From Moniliophthora roreri (lineage: Eukaryota; Basidiomycota; Agaricomycetes; Agaricales; Marasmiaceae), in the NCBI GenBank assembly GCA_001466705.2, contig LATX02000211.1, positions 1,550,001-1,614,000 on the forward strand: DNA of 64,000 nt, given 5' to 3'. The notes below the pieces were generated by a model. That model was not told the origin of the DNA. It ran no database searches and was given only the letters and a program-made list of their open reading frames with translations. Shown in pieces: positions 36,661 to 46,856 of this stretch (position 1 is the stretch's first letter; the number at the start of each line of letters is the position of its first letter). A program made the translations under genes and the position numbers.

Positions 36661-37436
36661 GCTAGATTCTGATTGTCACTTGCGCCATTTCCTTCGGCAT
36701 TACCTACGCACCCCCCAATGGTCTTCGCAAGACTCTCCCTCCTACACCAGTGTCGCCAAGGACTTACCCTGGAAGCACGAGAGTGGTTCCTTCTCTTTAT
36801 CGTGATGTATATCTTCCCAATTGAATTGGTGCATGAAGCAACCTCATCAATTTCTGAATTTTGGTCTCAAAAACTTATAGATATCGTATGGCCTCGCATC
36901 AGTAATTGAAGTCCTATTCATCCTGCTCTCAACATATCCGTCTCTGTCTCCTGGGTTAAACGACGCACCATCGGCCTCGTCACATGTCGAATTACCCTCC
37001 CTTTTTCTGCTCGGCGCGTTTCTTTCCATCTCGGGGGGCATTTTTCGCTTTATCTGTTATCGCACACTTGCCGAATCATTCAGATTCGAGCTAGTCCGGA
37101 TTGGAGAGCCATCTAAAGCTGGAAGCGTTACACCCCCCAAGCTCATCCAAGCTGGGCCGTATTCCATCGTCCGACATCCAAGTTACGCCGGATCCTGGAT
37201 GAATGTGATCGGGGTGCATTACAATTCATTTGGCTCCACACTCATGGGTTCGCGACGAAGCTAGGCATGGGATAAGAATTATTGCGTATATGTGGGTGAT
37301 TGGTACTTTAGTGCAGGCCATGATATTTTCGTTGAGGATGAAAGATGAGGATGCATTGTTGAAGAAGCAATTTGGGCGGGAGTGGGAAATTTGGAGGCAA
37401 CGTGTGAAGTATAGTTTGGTTCCTGGTGTATATTGA
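36661..37436 (+). pseudogene. Isoprenylcysteine carboxyl methyltransferase-like gene, probably broken
   Basis: The C-terminal half is diagnostic of the ICMT family: AGPYSIVRHPSYAG (about 37123-37193), then SWVRDEARHG, and a final DEDALLKKQFGREWEIW to SLVPGVY, stop at 37434-37436. These enzymes methylate the prenylated C-terminal cysteine of CaaX proteins in the endoplasmic reticulum membrane. The hydrophobic stretch FLLGAFLSISGGIFRFICY precedes the motif. The N-terminal part (ITYAPPN, then EWFLLFIVMYIFPIELV) is present but in two frames that change at a run of six C near 36711. A second single-base frame change near 37215-37230 separates the RHPSY block from the C-terminal block. A few residues of the usual loop are missing there. 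Most likely a pseudogene, although an intron cannot be fully excluded. Confidence 0.65.
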
Positions 37437-37657
37437 TATATCATGCCTGGGCCCCGCCCGCTCTACGCATATGTGTCGTTCACCTCAACTCTTGAATGCT
37501 CACATTACATTTCTTAGAGTTTACGACCAAGATTGAGAATAATGATGGTGAATAGGTCCAAGCATGTCCGTAACGAAGCTATAATACAAGACGCGGAACA
37601 GGAAATAAAACGGAACATTTAATAAATAACTTGAAGCTTTATCTGCGCAGAGCTCTA
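37437..37657. other. Convergent gap between ICMT-like gene and 7TM-8
   Basis: About 220 bp without coding signal. Confidence 0.4.
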
Positions 37658-39226
37658 TCATACCAAAGTTGTCCCCTTCTGCTTTTGAATCCGTTCCTCA
37701 TCCGCATCAGCGTCTACTTGCAGTATATGGAGGTTTCCTATGGAATAAGTCTGCGAGTTGACATTTCCTTCACGATTTGCGGGTCGGCTGGGGAACCTCA
37801 TCTCGGAGACCTGTTGCTGCATGCTTTCAACACTCTTTCCCAGTTTCGCACGAACTACAATCAATGTTGGCGCGATTCCCTGTAAACCATATTGAGGTGG
37901 TAGCACTTTGATGAAGATGCTAAAGTACTTACTGCAGCCAAGGCAGCGGTTGGGGCAAAGTCGAAAGGTATAAAGGTAAGCCGAACATTGATCACAACCG
38001 TGCCTACAATGGCGACGAGCGGATAGAGTACTCCGGATTCAAGTCTTTGTTGCAACATCAGATTCATCACATATAGAACCGTTATATCAACGTACATGAT
38101 CCTTGGAATTCGGGCAAGAACATCACTGGTATGAACACCATAAGCCTCAAGTCCTCGGTAAATCCACCAAATACGTCCAGCTATACATGTTTTGGGTGAG
38201 GATTGATGTAGAAATCTGGTGTTTGCAACAGTTAAGGCGCACCGGTAAGCAGAGTAAGGACAGTGTTAAGCACCAAACTGCTGATGCTATATGAAAAACC
38301 AATGATGTCTCCAAGATCAAAGAGTCTCTGATGCCCACTAGTACTCGAGTCACTTTTGTTCACTATCACCATGCTAGCGCCCACGAGTCCGGCCGCTAAA
38401 ATCAATGGTCATTCAGTAGGAAGCAATAAAGAAAGGAAAGGCGCCCACTGTTTGTCACGGCCGACCATACTAATAAAGGTACGGCGACTCGTTTCTTAGC
38501 GTTCCAAATCAGATAACAGCGGTGGATCTGTAGAATATCTGTGTTAGGATGCAGAATTAATGTGTAGCGTTATGCGAACAAGCATGGATTCCGCCGTAAC
38601 GCTGAAATAGCGAAGGCCAGTCAGCATGTTGACTATTTCGAAGGAAAGGGTAGGCGAGAAAAGTGCATACTTGAGAATAATAGGAACCAGGACTAGGAAT
38701 GCGCTGGGAGTGGAAGGTACCAGCGGGTTAACAATACAGAAACTATAGCAATCAATCATTTGTCTCACTAGGTTACCGTTTTTTGGGTGTCGTGATCCAG
38801 ATAATTTTCTAGTAAGGTAGCATCCCCAGTGGCGAGCGCAGAGTAGAAAATAGCCGAGGCGTGAACCCTCTCGGCAGTATAGGCAATAACTAAGATTGAC
38901 GACAACCCAAAGAGAGCCACCATCAGTGATAGATACAGCGTGTGATTACGTCCTTCTTGGCCTTGTTTTCGGTGCCGGCTAGTCATCATGGAGATGCACG
39001 TTCCAAAGAGCAGCACGTAGAAGCCTGAAGGTATATATCATTCGGGCTTGGGCTCATTGTTGAACGATCTCGGACGTACCATAGAGAAAATACATGACCT
39101 ACAAGGATTACTGTTGGCCAAGGTCAAGAAGCAAACAGAGAGCATATCGAGACATACCGACAGGCTAGAGATCAGATCAATGATAACTCGGTCAAGGGTA
39201 AGGACGTCGGCGAGATCTGTGGACAT
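37658..39226 (-). CDS. 7TM-8: seven-transmembrane orphan receptor-like protein, 10 exons
   Basis: It starts at 39226 (MSTDLADVLTLDRVIIDL). Then VMYFLYG, GFYVLLFGTCISMM to QKTVT with a GTGAGA donor, FLVLVPIIL, VTAESML, IHRCYLIWNAKKRVA, AGLVGASMVIVN to LLTG, AGRIWWIYRGLEAYG, LESGVLYPLVAIVG, and the last exon GIAPTLIVVRAKLGKS to KGTTLV, stop at 37658. Exon 7 carries a distinct loop (SDSSTSGHQRLFDLGD), so extracellular or luminal loops vary while membrane cores are conserved. Intact by inspection; function unknown. Confidence 0.85.
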
Positions 39227-41373
39227 GACTGAAATATGGCAGAAATTTTGACTCGAATGTCTTTTGAATAGTCAGTCTTATACCAGTCGGCTAGGGCATG
39301 AGTCACGGTAAATCGGTGTCAACGAAGGTGATTTTTGAAGAATTACCCGAGGTGATGGCCTGAGAGTGAGTACATAATGAATTGGGAACGCGATTCCATA
39401 ACAAGGAGGTAAAGTGAGTAACAAGGTGATATGGAAGTCGAAGTAGCACGTACTTAGAGTCACCAAGGAAAAACTTGGAGGCATTAACCCGACGATGATA
39501 GAAACGATCATTGAGTATATTCAGGCGGAAGGAATTCCACGGAAAAACAGTGCAATACTGATCGGGAAGGCCAGAAATACTGCGTATCAGTAGGGCCGTC
39601 TGCGAGGCGAAACCTGTATCCAAGCATTGTGCAGCGACTGATTGGGGAGCCGCGGAAGAATTCAGCTCTTCTCCGAGAGATTGATTAAGCATTGATGTCT
39701 ATGAGCTTTGTAAGTGTGGCATAGAGGAACAGGAACGTCGTTGATCACCGTGTACTTTTGCTGACCTCTCATTTCTGTTGTTCCAGGCGTACGGCCAATA
39801 CTGGTGTCTTGCTCTGCCATGAGCAGAAGAGCGGGAGGGACCCTCCTTGCAGGTTGCGGCCAAGGTTCACGGTTGAAAGCAGCGAGAATGCAGACAGATG
39901 GTTAAAGGGGAAGTGAATAGGTTCCGATATCGATCTCCTCATGCTTCATGAGCGCCCTTTGCTGCAAAACATTCTAGAAATTCTTTTAGTTCTAGTACTG
40001 TGTTGGACACCGTCTACACAGCAGTTGTCATTCATAAAGAGCACCGTACCACACCTTTAGAACCCAAGATCTTCATGATTCATATCCAGAGTTGGGGGTA
40101 GCCGGACGGAGAAACCGCAATGGTGATCATGGCGATTCGGGAGAAGAAACGTTTTCGCTCCGATGCGGCCTTCTTGATTCGCAACCATCAACAAAATCAA
40201 CATTTTGAACCTACATCACAAAATCACTTGGGTTGCTTATTGGTAACGAGCATCTTGATGTAATCGATAATCTTGAATGTCGCGTTGCTCGATACATTTC
40301 TATAGAATCTGGATAGGAGGGAATCGGAAAATGGCAGAAACTCTTGTCATGCGCCTCGTTGTATACACCCTTGGATGTTCAGCTAGAGAAGAGCCCATGA
40401 AACGCAAGGTCGTAATCGTGATTTGATTGTGATGGTTCATAGGAAAGAGATTTACGAGCGCACCAGGAATTTCCCCACGGACCCCTGCCACTTCCCCGGC
40501 TTTTTTTACCCGTTTTTGGCGCTTTCTGGGGCAAAAAAACGCCGAAAAGCGCCGAAAAGCCGGGCAAGAGTCCGTGGGGAAATCGATGCGCCAATGTCGT
40601 TGACGTCTACTCTTCCTCGCTTCCAACTTGCTTCTCGATCGCTGAGATTCTACATTCCAACTCTCTTTTTCAGACGTGATAAGGTAAGACGATCGATTAT
40701 GTGGAGAAGCTGTATCCCTTAATCAATCAATGATCGTACCGGTCTGTTCTTGCGCTCATGGCCCCAATATGTGATTGCACTCACATCATCGCGCCATTCA
40801 CTGCCCCGATAGTATCATTCCCTGAACCTAACTATCAATCAGAACTATTCTTTGATTTATTTGACGTTTGGATCCCGTTTGGGAGCGGTTATTATTAATT
40901 TGCTCTCACGTCGTTATTGCCAGGAGGACCTCATATATCAATGACATCGGATTACGACTGTGAGCCTGTTTCTCAAATCAGAACCATGTCAAGGCTTTAT
41001 GCATGGGCAAGCTTTTCTCTTTGGACACCCCAGATGTTGGTCGTCATTGAAAAGAATGCCTAGAGAGAGCCGGTTTCGAGTGACCTTAGTTGTGGTACTG
41101 TGGGTCAGATTGGCGCTCACATTCTTCGTTTTAATAGATACCCGCCGGACCTTGATCATCATGCGCGCACGAACAGGACCTTGAAGGGGAGTATTGAATG
41201 CGTGAACAAGTGAACAACTTGCGCGCATGACAAGCCGATACGACAACGAATTTGCATGTTCATGACGAGTGAGAATGATACAGCATTAGGATGAATACTA
41301 GAGATCGAGTTCCGAGTCTATCTCAGCACTGAGCGCTTGGCTTCCATCATGTTACGGTCACAGTTAATTCCTT
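39227..41373. other. Intergenic stretch between 7TM-8 and 7TM-9
   Basis: No gene is supported. It contains the palindromic element at 40469-40583. Minus-strand frames at 39278-39692 and 40300-40626 have no recognisable feature; the latter simply reads through the palindrome. Confidence 0.35.
40469..40583. repeat. 115-bp foldback element (inverted arms ATTTCCCCACGGAC)
   Basis: The outer 14 bases ATTTCCCCACGGAC (40469-40482) are perfectly complementary to 40570-40583. Inner parts also pair (CCCGGCTTTT near 40496 with AAAAGCCGGG near 40553-40562), with a GCGCCGAAAA direct repeat inside. The whole could form a long imperfect hairpin. It is either a very small MITE or a structured RNA/DNA element. 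No target duplication is obvious. Confidence 0.6.
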
Positions 41374-42938
41374 CTACTCGCCTCCTCCTTGAACGTCCAC
41401 CCGAGTCGTGGTGAAATTTCCGATCGAGTTCGCCTGCACCTGCGATTCTCGAGGTGCTGGTCGGCTGGTGAAGCGAATATCCGAGACATGTTCCTGGAGG
41501 CTTTCGACGTTCTTCCCCAGCTTCGCACGGACCATGATCAATGTCGGAGCGATTCCCTACAAAGAAGAAAGAGCGTTTATGTACAACGATGGGGTTTAGA
41601 GGACGTGCTACTCACCGCAGTCAAGCTGCTGAGGGGGTAACAATCAATAGGTATCCAATATGGTTGTGGCACATTCACCAGGATAACACCTATGATAGAA
41701 ATGAGTGGATAGAGTGACCCAGACTCAAGGCTAAATGGAAGGGTACTAAGAACTCTGAAAATCAAAAGTACCAATGACTTACATGAGTCTCGAGACAGTG
41801 CTGAATGTTTTATCACTGGTATGGACACCATGAGCACGGACTTGTCTGTGAATCCACCAAATACGCCCGGCTGGATTATGGGTGAGGAGTACTTAGTGTC
41901 TGACTGGTGTGTTTTTGCTTGCGAGACGCACCAGTGAGAAGAGTAAGCGCCAAGTTGACAATCATACTGCTAATACTGTATGCAAGGGAAATGTTGGCTC
42001 CAACAGAGTACAATGCAAAATTTGGCCCTGACGGATCGCGGGTGTCACTTGACCCATATGTCATAATTATACAGGACACAAGTCCATTAGCTTGACCAAG
42101 AAGACTTTCAGCAATAGTCTTGGTGTCTCCAGGACCACACTCACCATTTGAAATGAACGATGCTACTATCAGAGATACGGCGACCCATCTCCTAGAGCTC
42201 CAAATCAGATAGCAGCGGTGTATCTGAAAATTTTGCATTAGAGCGGGATATGTAATTTGGAAACTGAGGCGAAACAAACAAGCATATAATCTGCTGTAAT
42301 GCTGGTACATCGTAGCATCAGTTTCTTTGTACCATGCAGACTCTAGCGAAGGGCCATACTTGAGAAGAACACCGATAATCTGTACAAACGAGCTAGTAAA
42401 GATGAGGAGAGTGACATTAGTGATCCAAGCATTACCGTCTGGAAGGAAAACCACGTCTTACTAATTGACCGTTTTTTTAACATCGTGCGTCAAGTAGATC
42501 ACGAGCGGCACATAATTACCGCTCTCGAGCGCATTGAAAGAAATGAGGGCGCCGCGTATCACCCAAATGGTCTCGCCCAAAACAAAGCAAGTAGACAGCG
42601 AGAAAAGAATAATTGTCAATGAAAGGTAAAGTTTGGAGTTGAGGCCTTTGTCGCGGCTCTGCTGGCGGTTACGCATTATGGAGATACACGCTCCAAAGAG
42701 TAGGATATAAAAACCTATAGAAGAGAGCCTAGTATCACTTTCGAAGCTCGAATGTCTGAGCCTGTCTGAACTTTAAACGTACCATAGAAAAGGTACATGG
42801 CCTATTTTAGCCTACTGTCAATGATCAAATAGTATAGCAATTGGGTACTAGACTTACTAACAATGTAACGATCGGGGAGACGATAACCACTTTTGCAGAA
42901 AGATATGGAACGAGTCTTGCAGGAATTCTCGACGGCAT
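41374..42938 (-). CDS. 7TM-9: seven-transmembrane orphan receptor-like protein, 10 exons
   Basis: It starts at 42938 (MPSRIPARLVPYLSAKVV). Then AMYLFYG, GFYILLFGACISIM to KKTVN with a GTAAGA donor, FVQIIGVLL, ITADYML, IHRCYLIWSSRRWVA, ANGLVSCIIMTYG to LLTG, AGRIWWIHRQVRAHG, LESGSLYPLISIIG, and the last exon GIAPTLIMVRAKLGKN to VQGGGE with the stop at 41374-41376. All junctions in frame. The most distal of the eight intact minus-strand genes. Function unknown. Confidence 0.85.
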
Positions 42939-43621
42939 CACAAAATGGAGAGGTTGGGTGGTGGTTGTGATATCTGGCCGCTTATCTTTCTTATAAAGCT
43001 TTATCAAACCGCTAGCTACGACTGCGAGTATAGGCACCGTAACGGAAGTGAGTCAAGAGTGGCCGAGTCGACCGAGAAGTATCAAGGACTCGGTTGGAAA
43101 ATAAATTTAACCTCATACAGGCACCATAGATACAGTGATTAGCTGTATCTGTGATCAATTCTCGTGGCTTAGTGGCTGAATTCTTAGCTAGAAAGTCCGA
43201 GGAAGCTTTTGAAACGAAGAACATGATGAGGGATGCATGGGCGCCTATTCATAAATCTTTTTTTAATTTGCAATCAGCATCCATACTGGAACTAGTTTAG
43301 ACCTAGAGCGGTGAGTCGTCGTAGGATATCTAAAGGGTTCATTGAGACCCTCCTCTAGATATTAGGTGGCCTTGTTTGGTCGGTGGTGGGCAATATGCTG
43401 TTTACTTATTTGACATTTACTTTCTGAGAATTCATTTATTAAGATTCCACATGGCTCCTCCGATTCTTTTTTTAGATGTTGTAAAGTGCAATGATTGACT
43501 CTACAGTGTACATCCCGACTACCTTCAATAATAGTATCACCATCCTCGTGCTTCTGGTTGCGTTCGCATCATTGCATCAATCACTGCCCGCCTTTTAGTG
43601 AACGCCCTCCCACAGGTACAG
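42939..43621. other. Intergenic stretch
   Basis: It holds the upstream region of 7TM-9 on its left. No gene is seen. The sequence flanking the transposon at 43622 does not duplicate the sequence beyond 45140. Confidence 0.35.
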
Positions 43622-45140
43622 GGGCATATACATTTTCGAGGACATGGTCAAGGACATGTCCTCGATGTCCTCAAATGTCCTCAAATGTCTTAAAATGTCC
43701 TCAAATGTAATTTTAACTTACCTACGACTCATATTAGATCCCTGTGCTTACTGAGGGTAACTAGTCACAGAATATCAATTGCTTCTTTCCAGTAATGTCA
43801 AGCCTCAACCAAGCTGTGGGAAGTTAGACTTCTCTACTTCATTGCCACCCTACTACCTTATGGGTCCCTTTTTCCTTTTGCCCACTGGTTAATTATCATG
43901 TTTTGGCATCATGTGAATACAGAAATTTATTTATACCTTGCCAGTTTGACATTCAGACTCACCACTCAGGCTTATCTGTCCGTGGGAATATTGGCCGTAC
44001 CACCATCATCACGCATATGACAACTACGTTTAACACTCCATATACTCAAATTTTCATCATCAATCAGCAGAAAATTCTCAACTATTACTTACATCCTAGT
44101 CCATGATCTTGTATGGTCTCAAGGGCCAATTCCTTTGAGAAGATATTACCCATATTTATTCATCATTAAACATCCCTATCACCACTCAAACTTGATAGCT
44201 ATTAATTCTTCTTTGACACTTCCTTTGCCCCAATCCATTCTCTGTAATGCCTATACATGTTCTTTAACTGTCATGACCTTTCCTTGAATCTCATGGACAT
44301 GTCCTTGACCCTTCCTTGAACCTGTTACACATGTCCTCAACCCTTCCTCAAACCTGTTGCACATGTCCTTGACCCTTCCTCAAACCTGTTAACCATGTCC
44401 TCAACCTGTCCTTGAACCTTCTTGACCATTTCTTGAGCTTCATTGTTCATTCCTTGAACTTCCTTGATCCATCCTTGAAGTCATTACACATGTACTTGAA
44501 TGTTCCTTGATTAACAATGACTGGTTGAATGGCTTTCCTTAATGTCTCTCTGAGTTGACTTGAACCACACAGCAGCCTGTGATAAATAATTGTACATGCA
44601 TCCTTATGCTATACTACTTTGATGATTTAGCCTTGCCTTTTGGTGCAATTGGAACCAGTGGCAATGAAGGACAGTGAAGAGAACTTGATTGGATTGGATG
44701 TAGACAGGCACTAGCAGTGTTGGCATCACATGAGTGATTTGAGTTGAGATTCACACCATGTAATTTCAAGAAGAACGATTCCATTAGAAGCGAGCAGATG
44801 GATGTTGATGGTAATTGATGGTGGTCAAAATTGACGCTTGAATGTTATGCATCATCGGCGCTTGAATGTGAGAAAGTGATGATGCTGACATCACCATCAG
44901 GCACAGCACCATCAAACATTCTTCACCACCACTATCAATGAAAAGGAGTATGGAGTCCTCAATAGATATGTAGGTTGAATCAACTTGTATTAACATGTCA
45001 TTGAATAACCACTGAACTATAGGAATGTACTGGATATTGTCTTGGCATGTCCTCGACCCTGCCTTGAACCTGCCTTGAAATCAGTCAAGAACTGTCAAGG
45101 ACATGTTCTCAGGTGAAATGCCTTGAAATTGTCATGGCCC
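43622..45140. mobile_element. hAT-like non-autonomous DNA transposon, copy 2 (1,519 bp)
   Basis: Nearly identical along its whole length to 5353-6888, in the same orientation, with only scattered substitutions and a few small deletions. Both ends are present: GGGCATATAC at the left, and GTCATGGCCC at the right. Unlike copy 1, no target-site duplication flanks it (left ...CACAGGTACAG, right TGCAATGACA...). This suggests a flank was lost by later rearrangement, or that the copies exchanged sequence. Some CpG sites of copy 1 are TpG/CpA here (for example ATCGATGAAA against ATCAATGAAA). Confidence 0.8.
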
Positions 45141-45655
45141 TGCAATGACACGTCACAATTTTTAACCAACACCTTGCAAACACCTCCACCCAATGTCCAC
45201 CGCAGGCTTTGGTTGTAGCTTCTATCCTTCTTAGATCATGCTGTGGTACTTTAAGCCATTCAATATGCTCAGCCAGGACTCCTTGAGTGTGGTAAATTTG
45301 GGATATGTAAGCGGGAGAAGGCATAAGACACGGGATGTGATGGTTCAAAAGCTGTAAAGAGCAAGAGGCTTGTTCAATGTAGCACACAGCAATCGAGGCA
45401 CTTTTTGTGGTAAGTGACAATTTTTTGTAATGCACTTCAATGCACAAGAGCCATCAGGACAGTCCTGTTTGATTTGTGTTTGATAATCAGCATATCGTAT
45501 CGCATGATTGATGGACGTTGAGCAGTCTGTATACAACTCTCAAATAGCTTCAACTGATATGTCACGCTGTAGATACAGCATGGGTCATGCATGCTATAAA
45601 GATGATGTCCAGCTATCTTCCAGCCCTACATCTACTGCTTTGGAAACTGTATCGG
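45141..45655. other. Stretch between transposon and membrane-protein cluster
   Basis: Two overlapping minus-strand frames (45109-45447 and 45345-45536) look protein-like but in two different frames (LAEHIEWLKVPQHDLRRIE; CPDGSCALKCITKNCH). They might be a decayed gene or transposase fragment. No family is recognised. Confidence 0.3.
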
Positions 45656-46277
45656 ATGGCTGAAGTATCAGCGTAAGTCCTTGTTTGACTCTTTGAATGA
45701 AATCCTATCTGACTCCATGCTTCATGACAGGGATGAGAGTTCCAAGCTTGCAAACAAATCACTCATAGTCAGTTCTGTCCTTTGTTCTGTCGGTGTCATT
45801 TTTCTCGTAGCTGCCACACTCTTATGGTTCTGATACCGAAAACGAATTCAAATGACACCTGAGAACAATGGGTACACACAAAACATTCCCTTGATAATGT
45901 CACCACAACACATGTCTGAGCCTCTGCAATTACCTGATATCCAATCTGTTGCGAGCAGTGGCACCCTCTCTATCACAAGTCCCACTTTGGCTCAACTACA
46001 TGACATGGGACAAAGTAGGACGAATAATCTGAGTAACTCCAGATTATCCACACGTTCTGCCTCAAGCACACCTAGATCAACAGCCACCAATTCAAGCACA
46101 AGTTCCTTCCCAGCACCTGCACTACCTCCATGAACTCGTACAAATCGACAAATGTTGATTGAAGAAAAGATTCAGTTGCTGCAGGGAAAGATGCTTCTTC
46201 TTCAAAGGCAGAAGGCGAATATGACTCCAACAGAGATTGTAGATTTTGACGAGGAGTTGAATTTATATGGGCAGTGA
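45656..46277 (+). pseudogene. Single-pass membrane protein relative with two in-frame TGA codons
   Basis: A short exon (MAEVSA) joins across a GTAAGT...CAG intron to a membrane segment (SLIVSSVLCSVGVIFLV). It continues with a Ser/Pro-rich hydrophilic tail and a C-terminal part EEKIQLLQGKMLLLQRQ that could form a coiled coil, with a stop at 46275-46277. The frame is open throughout except for two TGA codons: 45831-45833, directly before YRKR after the membrane segment, and 46131-46133, before TRTNRQ. In both places an Arg CGA with a C-to-T change would explain the stop. The extracellular domain seen in the neighbouring relatives is absent, so this copy is also truncated at its 5' side. Confidence 0.6.
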
Positions 46278-46856
46278 GTGGAGAGATTGAAGAAGATACA
46301 TGAGTCAGATTGGGTGCTTGAGTTGATGGACATTGCCCCAGAGGGTCTGCATGACTGATGAATGGGAAGGGTACCATGTTACTTTGGTGGCAACTGTTCT
46401 CGTGTGGAATCAATGTTGGTGTGATCTTATCTATCCGTCTGTCAAGGAAAGGTGATAGTGGCTTTGTTGGATGAAACTTGGCAATTTAAGAGAAGAGAAA
46501 TATAATTCTTAGTCATGTAAGTTATACATTACCTCTTCTTCTTGTGACGTAACTGATGTATAGCTGTTTATAAGCTATCAGCTTAGGGCTGTCTATGGAT
46601 CCAGTTGCCATATATCCTAAACCCCCATCTTTCTGAATAATCATCATTTTATAATTCCCCTTGAGTACTGTGCTTTTCGTTGGATGGATTGTGTGCATCA
46701 TGCATGAAAACTTGATTTTTCACTGTGGCCAGGAGAAGATCAGTTGATCCTACAGATGATCAACATGAAGCAGTGACGTTATTTCTCTCACAGAAAGGGT
46801 TGAAAAGCAAGCTCATCATAGCACCCATACCTTCAGGCATACCCCTGCCTCTGAAG

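Noticed and set aside
41120..41185. A plus-strand reading TLIIMRARTGP resembling the start of the 7TM last exon (GIAPTLIIMRA)
   Set aside because: Only about ten residues match, no GIAP precedes them in a usable frame, and the upstream exons are absent. Similarity at this length can be chance.
45109..45536. Transposase or helicase fragment next to the second hAT-like copy
   Set aside because: Two different frames and no motif I can name. The right end of the element at 45140 excludes most of it from the transposon.
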